DNA from: Actinomycetaceae bacterium
Lineage (GTDB): Bacteria; Actinomycetota; Actinomycetes; Actinomycetales; Actinomycetaceae
DNA: 64,000 nucleotides
Assembly (NCBI GenBank): GCA_030537735.1
Contig: JAUNVG010000004.1
Coordinates: forward strand, 81,084-145,083
Direction: 5' to 3'
Both the position numbers and the translations under genes were made by a program. Of this stretch, positions 41,367-52,638 are shown piece after piece (position 1 is the first letter of the stretch; every line of letters starts with the position of its first letter). Under the pieces are notes generated by a model that worked only from the letters and a program-made list of their open reading frames with translations, was not told the DNA's origin and ran no database searches.

Positions 41367-42095
41367 TCAGCGCAAGTAATCAACCGCTTCCCTCACCGTG
41401 GTGTCTAAAACCTTCCGGCCTTTCTCCAGCACGATACCCCGATCACAAAGATCGGCAATCATATCAAGGTCGTGGCTGACGATTACCAGGGATTTACCTT
41501 CTTCTTTAAGCTGACGCACACGCTTGAGGCATTTCCTTTGAAACGGTTCATCTCCCACCGCGAGGATCTCATCAACTAAGAAAATGTCAGGGTCAGTATG
41601 CACCGCCACCGCGAAAGCCAACCGCAAGAACATCCCGGAGGAGTAGGTCTTAACTTCTGAATCTATGGCGTACTCAATCTCAGAAAAACGAACGATGTCA
41701 TCGTAGGCATTTTCTATCTGCGCCTTCGTCATCCCCAAGATCGCCCCGTTAAGGAAGATGTTTTCCTTACCGGTCAGATCCGGATGAAAACCTGCACCGA
41801 CCTCAATTAAGCCAGCCACCCGTCCTCGTACACCCACGTATCCCGCGTCTTCACGCAGCACACCGGAAATCAGTTTCAACAAGGTGGACTTACCTGAACC
41901 GTTAAACCCTAAAAGCGCCATGGTGTCGCCTTCGTTCACGGTTAAAGTCACATCATCGAGGGCGCGGAAACGCTCGGTGATTTGGTCACGCCTGCCAGTT
42001 AACGACCACACCAGTGTTTCTTTCATGGTGTGCACGTGGCGACGTTCAAACTCTTTCGTCACATTCTCAATCTTGATGATCGGCGCAGCATCCAT
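41367..42095 (-). CDS. wzt: Polysaccharide export ABC transporter ATPase (Wzt/RfbE-like)
   Basis: 242 residues from the ATG at 42095, where AGGAG lies eight bases before it. Seen: Walker A G-F-N-G-S-G-K-S-T, signature Y-S-S-G-M in T-Y-S-S-G-M-F-L-R-L-A, Walker B I-F-L-V-D-E-I-L-A-V-G-D, and the His of V-S-H-D. The Y-S-S-G-M signature and the V-D-E-I-L-A-V-G-D Walker B are hallmarks of O-antigen/teichoic acid/galactan exporters. It lacks the C-terminal carbohydrate-binding domain of some Wzt proteins. It works with the Wzm permease, one base upstream. Confidence 0.92.
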   Translation of the reverse strand: MDAAPIIKIENVTKEFERRHVHTMKETLVWSLTGRRDQITERFRALDDVTLTVNEGDTMALLGFNGSGKSTLLKLISGVLREDAGYVGVRGRVAGLIEVGAGFHPDLTGKENIFLNGAILGMTKAQIENAYDDIVRFSEIEYAIDSEVKTYSSGMFLRLAFAVAVHTDPDIFLVDEILAVGDEPFQRKCLKRVRQLKEEGKSLVIVSHDLDMIADLCDRGIVLEKGRKVLDTTVREAVDYLR

Positions 42096-42096
42096 G

Positions 42097-44135
<2,039 letters not shown>

Positions 44136-44171
44136 TTACTCCTAAAATCGAAGTCGTTACTGGTTGCCAGT

Positions 44172-46007
44172 TTAGCGGGAGCGGAACCACCATATTGAAC
44201 CAATCGTAGTGTAGGTAACGCGCCGCACTGCGGTTGGCACCCACCGGTAGGAGGCGCGCACAAGCAAGTTACGGACATATTCAGCCTCGGTGGTGAACCC
44301 AGACTGACGCATCTTGCGCTGCAGCTCTAGCTCGCTTTCCCATAGTTCTTTTCCGCCTCGGCGTTGATAAGCCCCTGCGCCCACCCTGTACGCCACTAAC
44401 GGTTGGGGTAGGTTAGCACACCGCGCACCGCTCATAATCATGCGCACGAAAAGCCAATAATCTTCCATTTTGCCGCACTCACGGTACCCTCCCGCAGCGT
44501 CTACGCAGCTTCGCCTCATCATCACACTCGGATGGTTGAAAGGGTCGCGGAACTTGGCTGTTTTCACGATCTGGCGGTGCTCACTGGGGTGTACCCGAAT
44601 CATCCCCCACGTGTTTTCGTCGTATTCAAACTCGGCAATCGCGGTACCGACGAGGTCGTATTTACGCATTAGGGGAAGCTGGTGTTCAAAGCGCTCCGGT
44701 AGCGAAATATCGTCGGCATCGGCACGCGCTATCACCGGGTCCGGGCAGCGTTTCAAGCCCTGATTTAGAGCTGCGGTAAGACCTTGATTCTGGTCCAAGC
44801 GCACTACTTCTACAGGTTGTTCAGCTATCTGACAAGCGCGGTCGATTTGTTTTTGAAGGTCAGCCCCAACCGGGCCGTCTTGTACCAAAACGATGTGGTT
44901 TGGCCGTCTAGTTTGCTGGCAGCTCACCGATTGAAGCGCACGTTTGAAATGCTGGGGGTGGTCGCCCGCGTAAACACTCATCAAAACGCTGAAAGGGCTG
45001 TCTTCACTTACTTCGCCCCCGGTACCGCCGCACCCCTGGGGATTTCGCAGATAGTGGTCCTTGTGGTTTTCTAAAACCGCGCGAGCATCAGCTGCTACCG
45101 GGGTATCAGCCAAAATCTCCATCGTTGGAAGCGGCGGGCGCAGCCCCTCTTTAACGCCTTCAACTCCGTAACGCAAAAGCTCAGTTCGCGACTCACTGCC
45201 AGCTATTGTCTGTCCCCAGCGCAATACCGAACGACCGCCGTATAGCAATAGTTCCAAGGGGTTTAAAGCATCAGAGCGAGTGAAGGTCCAAACTTTATTG
45301 CGAGTTTCGTTCACGAACCTTGGCCCCGGATCGGCGGAAGAATCGCCGAAGACCTTGGTTCGGTGTTCAACTATTGAAGCTGGCACGTACAGGCCGATGC
45401 GGTTTCGCAGCATACGGGCGGTGTATTCAAAGTCGTCATTCCACAAGAAGAAATCAGCCTGGGGCAGTCCGGTTTCCCTAATGGCCCGCGAGTCCATCAT
45501 TATTGACACGAAGGATGCCGTACGGACCGGCTGGGTGTGAATTTGCTCCGCATGCTTTCGCAACACCGGACAAAGCAAGGGTCGCAAACGCGGACGGTTC
45601 ATGGGGTGTTCGCGCCCATCTATCCAGATGGCTTTAGATGCTAGCAGGGCCACTTGGCCAGGATAGTTCTCTCTCGCTTCCAGCAGAGCGCTTAAAGCTC
45701 CCGGGGTGGGGATAGTGTCGTCATCCATGATCCACACTAAATCCGCAGCGTGAGTGTGCACCGCCCTGGCGATCCCAGCGGCGAAACCACCAGCTCCCCC
45801 TAAGTTGCGCGGCATCGTGAGGACTTCGGTTACAACCGGATGCTGTTTCGCGATTGCCGCAGAATCGTCGGTAGAAGCATTATCTATAACGACCACTGCA
45901 TCAGGTCTGACCTGCTGCTGATTTAGGCCGTTTAGAGTTTCGACTAAGAGGTGCTGGCGGTTCCATGCCACTACCACAGTGACAACCTTGGGCTTTGCTC
46001 CACTCAT
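44172..46007 (-). CDS. Tandem GT2 glycosyltransferase (GlfT1-like plus second GT2)
   Basis: 611 residues. First GT-A unit (about 5-300): T-V-V-V-A-W-N-R, V-I-D-N-A-S-T-D-D, L-G-G-A-G-G-F-A-A-G-I, W-I-M-D-D-D-T, F-F-L-W-N-D-D-F-E-Y-T-A-R-M; this is GlfT1-like, close in size to the 304-residue mycobacterial GlfT1. Second GT-A unit (about 335-605): S-V-L-M-S-V-Y-A, N-Q-G-L-T-A-A-L-N-Q-G, I-A-R-A-D-A-D-D, H-P-S-V-M-M-R. Each has its metal-binding acidic cluster, so both may be active. No membrane helix. Fusing the two steps would couple priming and the next sugar. Confidence 0.85.
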   Translation of the reverse strand: MSGAKPKVVTVVVAWNRQHLLVETLNGLNQQQVRPDAVVVIDNASTDDSAAIAKQHPVVTEVLTMPRNLGGAGGFAAGIARAVHTHAADLVWIMDDDTIPTPGALSALLEARENYPGQVALLASKAIWIDGREHPMNRPRLRPLLCPVLRKHAEQIHTQPVRTASFVSIMMDSRAIRETGLPQADFFLWNDDFEYTARMLRNRIGLYVPASIVEHRTKVFGDSSADPGPRFVNETRNKVWTFTRSDALNPLELLLYGGRSVLRWGQTIAGSESRTELLRYGVEGVKEGLRPPLPTMEILADTPVAADARAVLENHKDHYLRNPQGCGGTGGEVSEDSPFSVLMSVYAGDHPQHFKRALQSVSCQQTRRPNHIVLVQDGPVGADLQKQIDRACQIAEQPVEVVRLDQNQGLTAALNQGLKRCPDPVIARADADDISLPERFEHQLPLMRKYDLVGTAIAEFEYDENTWGMIRVHPSEHRQIVKTAKFRDPFNHPSVMMRRSCVDAAGGYRECGKMEDYWLFVRMIMSGARCANLPQPLVAYRVGAGAYQRRGGKELWESELELQRKMRQSGFTTEAEYVRNLLVRASYRWVPTAVRRVTYTTIGSIWWFRSR

Positions 46008-48175
46008 TGCACTTCTTTCTCCCGATACTGACAGTGTGTTATGCGTAGCAGTCTCGCTTCGCCCTCCTGATCCACCACCTGTGCGTAACCTGCCTCTTCA
46101 AGTCCTTCAAGGCCTTGGAAGAATTCAAATCGACGCGAAGGGTCTTCTCCATTCCACAGGTAATGATGCCCAAAGTCTAGTAACCAATAGGCACGTCGCT
46201 GTTCTACTGCTTCGCAACCGGTGGGATGTTCCATAATCTGATTGGCAGCTTTAGCTAGGCGCCACCCGTATATTCCCCCTCCGGTAGAGGCCATGTCGGG
46301 ATATACCGCTTGTCTGTCAGCCAATGCCCACACGTAGGCGGTGCCGGTCCAGGGATTTCCTAAAACTGTGTCGGAAGCGGGAACATGTTCAGCGACTCTC
46401 CGCATCAGCTTGTATTCGTCGCTGGTTAACATTCCCGTGCCATCGCCTTGGGTTTTCGGCAGTAAGTAAGCGGATTGAGTCTGGGAAGCTAACGCGAAGT
46501 GGCCTGGGAATAGTTGGAAACTAAGCGCTAAGGCAACCAAAGTTCCCACTAGCCTCCCCCTGGTGTGCACCGAATGCGCGTTATCTTTGGCTCTAGCTTT
46601 CCACCGTCCCACCACTATCTTGGCGGTAGCGAAAACCCCAATAGCGATCAAGGGAAGGGCGGTGATCGCTGACAACGCGGCTAAGCGCATGGGGTCGGTG
46701 TAGAACATGCCTGTGAGGAATGCGCGTCGCTGCAAGTTCCAATCCCCGTCGGAAACTATGTAAAGGATGCTGGCAACTCCGTGGGCGATTATCAGACCAT
46801 GCATCCGCGGCTGTTTTAGACCGTACCAGGCCCCAACTAGAAGCAGTCCCCCCAGTATCCAGCTGAGGGTGAAAGACCAAGTGAACCAAACACCATTAGC
46901 TAGCGTCCCGGCCTTGAATGTGGCCCTCAGCAAGCCAGGTTGACTGGGAAGCCACCCTGCTGAATCGTGGACCTGCATAGCCGCTAGCCGTGGCTGATAT
47001 TGGAAAGCAAAATATGACAACGCCAGAACAACCAGCGCTACCACCGCAGCTACAGCAAACGCTGGGAGGCTATATTTTAAGCCGGTTTGTGCGCTACTGC
47101 GCCTTTCCTCAAACCACCATGTACTTATGCGCGCCCCTATGAAAGCTGGGGCTAGAAGGGCTAAGGCAATTAGGCTCGCGGGGTGGGATATTGCCAGTCC
47201 CACTACTGCTGCACAGCTAACTATTGTCCCGAGGATCGCTTCCTTGTAGCCGCGGTTAGTTATTACATCTATCCCCATAGCGAGCAGTCCGGGCAGCATA
47301 GCAAAGCCCAGCAGGTTCGGGTAGAGGGTACCGAAACTGAAAAATAACTGGGGGAACTGAGGCAGTGACTGAGAAAGAAGCACGGCAGTAAATACCAAAG
47401 CGCGATTCTTGGTTACTACCCACAAGAGGGTTCCCAGTGAAATGGGCCAAATAACTACAATGATGGCGAGGGCGCTAGCGTTAGCTAAAGTAGCAAGGTC
47501 AGTTCCCAGCGGGATCAACAGTGAGGTCACCTGGTGCCAGCCATTGGGGTAGAAACCCGCCATGTCTGGATAGGTGTCAATATTCATTTGCCAAGGGGAA
47601 GCTATTTTCTCAGCCCTCATGGCAGCAAGCACATTTAGGTGATAAACCGCATCATAGGTTTGCGAGGGAGCCCAAGGGTGGATGATCTCTAGGGCAATCC
47701 TGAATATCGTAACGATTGCTGCCCCGATCCCGGCCAAAAAAATCATTAACGACGTAAATCCATCATTGGTCTTTGACAAGGACGAACCAATGAGATCACC
47801 TGCCCAGCTGACTACTCCTCCTGCCTCTTCTCCGTCGGCGCGTGAGGAAAGCGAACGCGGCTGATCCTCTTGTGTGCTTGAGGTTCCCAGACGGAGTTTT
47901 CCTCCATAGCGAATAAGTCGTAAAGGCATAAAGATTACGACCAGTATCGCGGTAGTTAAAACCACCGGAAGGATGGAATACGGCATTTGCCAGCGATAAC
48001 TCACCACCGCTGTGACTGTGGTTATCAAAATGGTGAATGCCGGAGCCAGAGCTAACCGTTGCCAACGCTGCTCCCCGGCAGCCAGTAACACTGCCCATCC
48101 TGGCGCTATGAAAGCTATCGCATAGGCGATTACTAAGAGGCCAAATTCCATCCACTCCAGGGATAAGCTAAGCAT
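46004..48175 (-). CDS. Multi-spanning membrane protein, DUF6541-like (putative GT-C)
   Basis: 723 residues with about 12-14 hydrophobic helices, the first at residues 11-30. After the N-terminal bundle, a periplasmic loop with H-P-W-A-P-S-Q-T-Y-D-A-V-Y-H and N-G-W-H-Q follows, and the last 150 residues form a soluble extracytoplasmic domain (W-T-G-T-A-Y-V-W-A-L-A). This matches the actinobacterial DUF6541 family, thought to be GT-C-type glycosyltransferases. Its stop overlaps the GT2 start by four bases (ATGA), so translation is coupled. Probably adds a sugar from a lipid donor outside the membrane. Confidence 0.72.
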   Translation of the reverse strand: MLSLSLEWMEFGLLVIAYAIAFIAPGWAVLLAAGEQRWQRLALAPAFTILITTVTAVVSYRWQMPYSILPVVLTTAILVVIFMPLRLIRYGGKLRLGTSSTQEDQPRSLSSRADGEEAGGVVSWAGDLIGSSLSKTNDGFTSLMIFLAGIGAAIVTIFRIALEIIHPWAPSQTYDAVYHLNVLAAMRAEKIASPWQMNIDTYPDMAGFYPNGWHQVTSLLIPLGTDLATLANASALAIIVVIWPISLGTLLWVVTKNRALVFTAVLLSQSLPQFPQLFFSFGTLYPNLLGFAMLPGLLAMGIDVITNRGYKEAILGTIVSCAAVVGLAISHPASLIALALLAPAFIGARISTWWFEERRSSAQTGLKYSLPAFAVAAVVALVVLALSYFAFQYQPRLAAMQVHDSAGWLPSQPGLLRATFKAGTLANGVWFTWSFTLSWILGGLLLVGAWYGLKQPRMHGLIIAHGVASILYIVSDGDWNLQRRAFLTGMFYTDPMRLAALSAITALPLIAIGVFATAKIVVGRWKARAKDNAHSVHTRGRLVGTLVALALSFQLFPGHFALASQTQSAYLLPKTQGDGTGMLTSDEYKLMRRVAEHVPASDTVLGNPWTGTAYVWALADRQAVYPDMASTGGGIYGWRLAKAANQIMEHPTGCEAVEQRRAYWLLDFGHHYLWNGEDPSRRFEFFQGLEGLEEAGYAQVVDQEGEARLLRITHCQYREKEVQ

Positions 48176-48178
48176 GAC

Positions 48179-49477
48179 TTAGGCGCAAGCGTCACCGATA
48201 ACCATGTAGGTAGTTCCCGCCCACAGCTGAGGATCTGTTACACGCCGCCCATCGAACATAACTTTGATACCCGGCATGTCGGCAGGCTTAAGTTCCTTGT
48301 ACTGCTGGTGATCAGCTTGCACTATCGCAGCATCGATTTCTTCACCTAGCTGGTATGCTTCCCACCCAAACTTAGCTAGTTCTTCAGCGCTGTACATGGG
48401 GTCGTGGACAAATACCTCGGCCCCTGCTTCCCGCAATGCGTCAACCGTGGCGAATACCCCGGAAAACGCGGTTTCCTTCACGCCACCGCGATAGGACGCT
48501 CCCATGACAGCAACCTTTTTGCCTTTTACCCCACCAAGGGCTTCAGACAAGCGGTTCACCACGTATTTGGGCATTCCCGCATTGAAGGAGCGGGCTGTGC
48601 GCACAATTGACGCTTCCGAATCAGTTGACAGGTACAGTCGGGGGTAAACCGGAATGCAGTGACCACCGACAGCGATTCCCGGCCGGTGAATGTGTGAGTA
48701 AGGCTGGGAGTTACAGGCGTCGATAACGCGCTGTACGTCTATACCAACCTGATCGGCGTAGACCGCGAACTGGTTTGCTAGACCAATATTCACATCGCGG
48801 AAAGTGGTTTCCGCCAGTTTTGCCATTTCAGCTGCCTCAGCGCTTCCCATATCCCACACGCCATTGGGCTTGGGCAGGTCGGGACGGTCATCGAATTCGA
48901 GTACTGACTCGTAGAATTCGATAGCCCGACGCGTACCTTCTTCACTGAGACCGCCGACGAGTTTCGGATAGCGCCTAAGGTCAGCGAACACCCTTCCGGT
49001 TAGGACGCGTTCTGGGGAGAACACCAGGTGGAAATCTTCGCCTTCTTTCAGACCCGAGATCTCTTCGATCATCGGCTTCCAACGTCCTCGTGTAGTGCCG
49101 ACGGGGAGGGTGGTTTCATACGAGACTAGAGTGCCAGGTTGTAGGTGCTGAGCGAGGGAGCGAGTAGCTTCATCCATCCAAGTGAAGTCTGGGGCCCAGG
49201 TTTCATCGTTAACGAATAGAGGTACGACCAGGACAACTGCTTCGGCTTTGCCGACCGCGTCTTCGTAATCGGTGGTTGCTCTTAGCCGCCCTGCGGGGAC
49301 GAGTTCAGTCAGTTTCTCTTGCAGGTGTGCCTCACCCGGAAAAGGTTCAACTGCTTCGTTAATTAGACGCACTGTCTCAGAATTAACGTCGACACCTATC
49401 ACTTCATGTCCGGCGTCAGCGAACTGTACCGCCAAAGGCAACCCGATCTTCCCCATGGCAACTACTGCAATGCGCAT
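48179..49477 (-). CDS. UDP-sugar 6-dehydrogenase (WecC/WbpA-like)
   Basis: 432 residues. NAD-binding N-terminus (A-V-V-A-M-G-K-I-G-L-P-L-A), central domain with F-S-P-E-R-V-L-T-G-R, then the catalytic loop A-V-G-G-H-C-I-P-V-Y-P-R with the active Cys, and a C-terminal UDP-binding domain. The G-G-H-C-I-P motif is of the UDP-HexNAc dehydrogenase type (WecC/WbpA) more than of UDP-glucose dehydrogenase. Given the WbpB/D/E-like genes at 53976-56667, UDP-GlcNAc to UDP-GlcNAcA is the likely reaction. GAGGGAG precedes the ATG. An inverted repeat lies in the leader. Confidence 0.85.
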   Translation of the reverse strand: MRIAVVAMGKIGLPLAVQFADAGHEVIGVDVNSETVRLINEAVEPFPGEAHLQEKLTELVPAGRLRATTDYEDAVGKAEAVVLVVPLFVNDETWAPDFTWMDEATRSLAQHLQPGTLVSYETTLPVGTTRGRWKPMIEEISGLKEGEDFHLVFSPERVLTGRVFADLRRYPKLVGGLSEEGTRRAIEFYESVLEFDDRPDLPKPNGVWDMGSAEAAEMAKLAETTFRDVNIGLANQFAVYADQVGIDVQRVIDACNSQPYSHIHRPGIAVGGHCIPVYPRLYLSTDSEASIVRTARSFNAGMPKYVVNRLSEALGGVKGKKVAVMGASYRGGVKETAFSGVFATVDALREAGAEVFVHDPMYSAEELAKFGWEAYQLGEEIDAAIVQADHQQYKELKPADMPGIKVMFDGRRVTDPQLWAGTTYMVIGDACA

Positions 49478-49513
49478 GACTATATATCTCCCTCATATTA
49501 GTGTTAGTCGAAG

Positions 49514-49553
49514 AATAGAAGCAGGGTCGAACCTACAACCGTTCACTTCTATT
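49514..49553. repeat. 8-bp inverted repeat upstream of the dehydrogenase
   Basis: AATAGAAG (49514-49521) and CTTCTATT (49546-49553) over a 24-base loop, 37-76 bases before the dehydrogenase start. Could be an operator or leader hairpin; the loop contains GGTCGAACC that looks like a T-arm, but no tRNA folds here. The rest of the 280-base gap (49554-49757) shows only a 49-codon frame of low credibility and a 10-base palindrome CGTCATGACG at 49734-49743. Confidence 0.4.
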
Positions 49554-49757
49554 TTAAAGGTTTGATTGCAACTTTCCTACTTGTCCACCGCATGGTGAAA
49601 GATTGCCGCAAGAAAATTCCGATCCGGTGCAATGCCGACAAAAACGCCTGCGCCAACGAAAAGCGCTTGCAAGGCTTAGAGCCCTCGACCACTGCCCCAC
49701 TACAGTTTCGCCTCACCACCATAAGGACGCTCCCGTCATGACGTGACGCTGCCGGGC

Positions 49758-51314
49758 CTATTGCGGCTCGTTGTCGGTAAAATCTGCTTTCGTTAGGGTG
49801 CCTTCTCTTAGTTTGCCGAAAAACTCTGGAGCTCTTTCAGGGTCGAGTAAAACCGCCACTCCCGCAGAAGTCTCATATCCTGTTTCCGCGATCGGGGGTG
49901 GCCCATTCAGCTCCGCTTTCATAGCTGAGCGCAAATACAGTGCCATCTTGCCCAGCGCCCAGCTACCGGTGCTGGGGTCGGTTACCACTGCTGCGGCTCC
50001 GGCTTGCGCAAGGTCAACTTGGTTCCATGGAATAAGCGCATTACTTGGTGTCAAAGCTGCGTTCATCGTGGATTTAACAACTTGCCGCTGCCGTTCTGTT
50101 CTGCCGATGTCACCCCGCGGATCAGAGTAACGCATACGAGAAAACGCTAGCGCCGTGGGGCCGTCAGCTAAGTGGCAGCCTGCTTCCCACTCCAGTTCAG
50201 ATTTAGGATCTGAAACGTCGTAATCGAGGCAAAGTTCCACTCCCCCGACTGCATCAACCATGTTACTAACGCTGCCCATGCCGACCTCTACGTAGTGATC
50301 CACGGTCAGCCCAGTTAGTTCTTCAACAGTTTCCACTAGAAGTGGCGCTCCACCGAGGGCGTAGGAAGCGTTGATTTTGTTTTCCCCGTACCCGGGGATA
50401 TTTACCCAGGTATCGCGAGGTATCGACACCAGCGCTGGAGTTCCCCAAAAGCGCTTATGCAGCAGCATGATGGTGTCGGCGCGTTCTCCCTCAGTGTCAT
50501 CTTGGAACGGGGAATCATCACTGCGTTTGTCAGATCCGGTTATAAGATACGTAGTTCCCCACGTACCAGGAGCTCCAGAAAGGGCATCTACGTGTGGGAT
50601 CTTTCCTGAAATCCACATAACTAGGCCTATCGGCCACGCAAGAGCAGCTAAGAGAATCAAAACCATTATTGGCAAGAAGATCCGGCGGCGTTTGCGGCCA
50701 GTAGCAGCAGGTTTCACAGGCCGCTGCCTTGATCTTGGATATGGCTCAGATCTACGTGAAGCAGCTGGCGAAGCCGATGCTGAAGGTGAAGTACGTGAAG
50801 CTAGCGACCGCGAGTTGGGAACCTGATGCTGGGGTCTTTGTTCCTGGTAGTACCCGCGATTGGAACTACTCGAGCGGTATTGCCCTGGTTCATAGTGGGC
50901 TTGCGAATTCCTACTATCCGCTCCCCGGCCTTGCGGCAGACCTCGCCTGTCCCTAGCGGGAGGATACGAGGCAGGAATTTTCTGCGGGCCTTCACCGGAG
51001 CCTCGCCGCATTACTGATTCGCGCCTTACCGGGGCTACCGGTTCACGCCTCCCCTGGGACGCTGACTCGCGCCTAACCGGCGAAGACGTACCTTTACCCT
51101 CCACAGACCTTGCACTTCGATAACCAGGCTCTCTCGAAGCTAGTGGAGAAGACCTTCTAGCGGGGTTGTCCGCGTTTGCCCGAACCTCGCCCTTACGCTG
51201 CAGATCTTGAGGCTCTTTCTTCTGGGCGCCTTTTGCAGACACCGGCTTTGCATCTGCAAGGCCGGGGCGTTCTCGCCTCTGCCGTGGTTGAAATGAAGGT
51301 GGTTTAGTCGCCAT
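49758..51314 (-). CDS. LCP (LytR-CpsA-Psr) family glycopolymer transferase 1
   Basis: 518 residues. About 210 residues of Arg/Ser/Pro-rich, disordered sequence with repeated P-V-R-R-E-S units, then a membrane helix (about 213-235), then the LCP domain (about 255-480) with I-T-G-S-D-K-R, R-A-D-T-I-M-L-L, S-I-P-R-D-T-W-V, K-I-N-A-S-Y-A-L-G-G and F-S-R-M-R-Y-S-D-P-R-G-D-I-G-R-T-E-R-Q. These are the pyrophosphate-binding residues. LCP proteins move a glycan from a lipid carrier to peptidoglycan. The very long N-tail is unusual; such tails are phosphorylation targets in other actinobacteria. Confidence 0.93.
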   Translation of the reverse strand: MATKPPSFQPRQRRERPGLADAKPVSAKGAQKKEPQDLQRKGEVRANADNPARRSSPLASREPGYRSARSVEGKGTSSPVRRESASQGRREPVAPVRRESVMRRGSGEGPQKIPASYPPARDRRGLPQGRGADSRNSQAHYEPGQYRSSSSNRGYYQEQRPQHQVPNSRSLASRTSPSASASPAASRRSEPYPRSRQRPVKPAATGRKRRRIFLPIMVLILLAALAWPIGLVMWISGKIPHVDALSGAPGTWGTTYLITGSDKRSDDSPFQDDTEGERADTIMLLHKRFWGTPALVSIPRDTWVNIPGYGENKINASYALGGAPLLVETVEELTGLTVDHYVEVGMGSVSNMVDAVGGVELCLDYDVSDPKSELEWEAGCHLADGPTALAFSRMRYSDPRGDIGRTERQRQVVKSTMNAALTPSNALIPWNQVDLAQAGAAAVVTDPSTGSWALGKMALYLRSAMKAELNGPPPIAETGYETSAGVAVLLDPERAPEFFGKLREGTLTKADFTDNEPQ

Positions 51315-51327
51315 ATCTTGCCTGTGC

Positions 51328-52638
51328 TCAGTTTAAGCTTTCAGATTCCTCGTCCATATCAGTTTCCGCGGTGGGGGTTTCGGTTTCGGAAACTATAGTG
51401 CCACCGGGCCCAACAATGCCTTTTTCTCCGTCAGCATTGCTAACCACGATTCCTTCGGGAAGTGGAATGTCATATTTCAAGGCGCGCCAAACCCTGGCAG
51501 CATCCTCGGTCATGACTACCCTATTGGGGTCTTCTGGATCCAGAGCCCAGGGCATGGTGACGAACTGATAGTCCTCCAGGGGAATACCCCGTATGGAGTT
51601 CGCTAACCCTGCTGCAGTACTCAGGCGTGACAACGCGGTGGAGGTTTGAACAGAAGCAATACCTTCTTGGAGGAAACTGTACAAGGTTGGCAAGTCGGTA
51701 AGAATCGACTTATTCAAAGCGGTTTTAACGATCTGAGTCATCAGTAGCTGCTGACGTTCAATGCGAGACAAGTCAGACCCATCTTCGGTGGAATGCCGCG
51801 AGCGCGCCACTCCCAGTGCAGTTTGCCCGTTTATGTGCTGGCATCCTTCAGCAAGTTTCAAATCTGCCAGTTCATCTTCTATTTCTTCTTCACTGCAAAA
51901 CTCCACCCCGCCGAGGGCGTCTACCAACTGCGCGAAGCCACTGAAGTCCACGACTACGAACTCATCTATTACCAGTTCAGTCACTGCCTCGACGGTTTTC
52001 CTGGTGCAGTTGACCGCCCCCGCAAGATCTTGTTCTTCTCCGGCTCCGTAAGCGAATGCGGCGTTGAACTGGCGGTAGCCAGCGTAAGTTTCCGTCCCGT
52101 CGCTGCGTCTGCATGAGGGCATGTCGACCATGGTGTCACGCGGAATCGAGACCAGCTGAAGACGAGTACGGTCTGCCGAAACGTGAACAACGATTGTCAC
52201 GTCCGAACGCATCCCTATTTCTTCATCTTCATCGCCGTAAGCTGCGTTCCCTTCACCGTCGCGGGTATCTGAACCAATAACTAGAATATTCAGGGCGCGA
52301 CCAGAGTAGTCATCGACGATTTCGCGCGGTTCCTCTTGCAGCTGGGAGATATCGATCTTGCGCGCTGCAATGCGCGTGTCTAGGTCCCGTACCAGGACGT
52401 AGCTAAAAGTCGAAGTAGCTAAGGCGATGGTTAGGAGGACAAGGAGGGAGCTGTGTACCCACTTACGCCACCTGGGTGCGGGTCTGCGGTGGCGCAGTAA
52501 ACCAGTGTCATAGTCGCGGCGACGGCGACGCCGCATAGCCTGGTTTCCTCGTTTCAAAGCTGTACTGGCCTGGCGCTGCAGGTGCAGGCGGACTTCGTCT
52601 GGTAGCTCTAGATCAGGTCGGGGAAACATAGGCACCAC
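51328..52638 (-). CDS. LCP family glycopolymer transferase 2
   Basis: 436 residues. Cytosolic basic N-terminus (R-R-R-R-R-R near 37-42), membrane helix (about 63-85), then the LCP domain with N-I-L-V-I-G-S-D-T-R-D, R-S-D-V-T-I, S-I-P-R-D-T-M-V-D and F-A-Y-G-A-G and A-R-S-R-H-S-T-E-D-G-S-D-L-S-R-I-E-R-Q. The tail is Thr/Glu-rich. Start is a GTG at 52638, immediately after the DUF2304 stop with GGAAGAG before it; the ATG at 52629 is an alternative. The gap to the next LCP gene is 13 bases. It differs from LCP 1 in the loop between the R-D-T and K/R-Q sites. Confidence 0.93.
   Translation of the reverse strand: MVPMFPRPDLELPDEVRLHLQRQASTALKRGNQAMRRRRRRDYDTGLLRHRRPAPRWRKWVHSSLLVLLTIALATSTFSYVLVRDLDTRIAARKIDISQLQEEPREIVDDYSGRALNILVIGSDTRDGEGNAAYGDEDEEIGMRSDVTIVVHVSADRTRLQLVSIPRDTMVDMPSCRRSDGTETYAGYRQFNAAFAYGAGEEQDLAGAVNCTRKTVEAVTELVIDEFVVVDFSGFAQLVDALGGVEFCSEEEIEDELADLKLAEGCQHINGQTALGVARSRHSTEDGSDLSRIERQQLLMTQIVKTALNKSILTDLPTLYSFLQEGIASVQTSTALSRLSTAAGLANSIRGIPLEDYQFVTMPWALDPEDPNRVVMTEDAARVWRALKYDIPLPEGIVVSNADGEKGIVGPGGTIVSETETPTAETDMDEESESLN

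Noticed and set aside
49510..49560. tRNA-like T-arm (GGTCGAACC) upstream of the dehydrogenase
   Set aside because: No D-arm, anticodon arm or acceptor pairing; explained by the inverted repeat instead.
49592..49741. A 49-codon plus-strand frame between the dehydrogenase and LCP genes
   Set aside because: No ribosome site, no recognisable motif, and a chance length for this composition.
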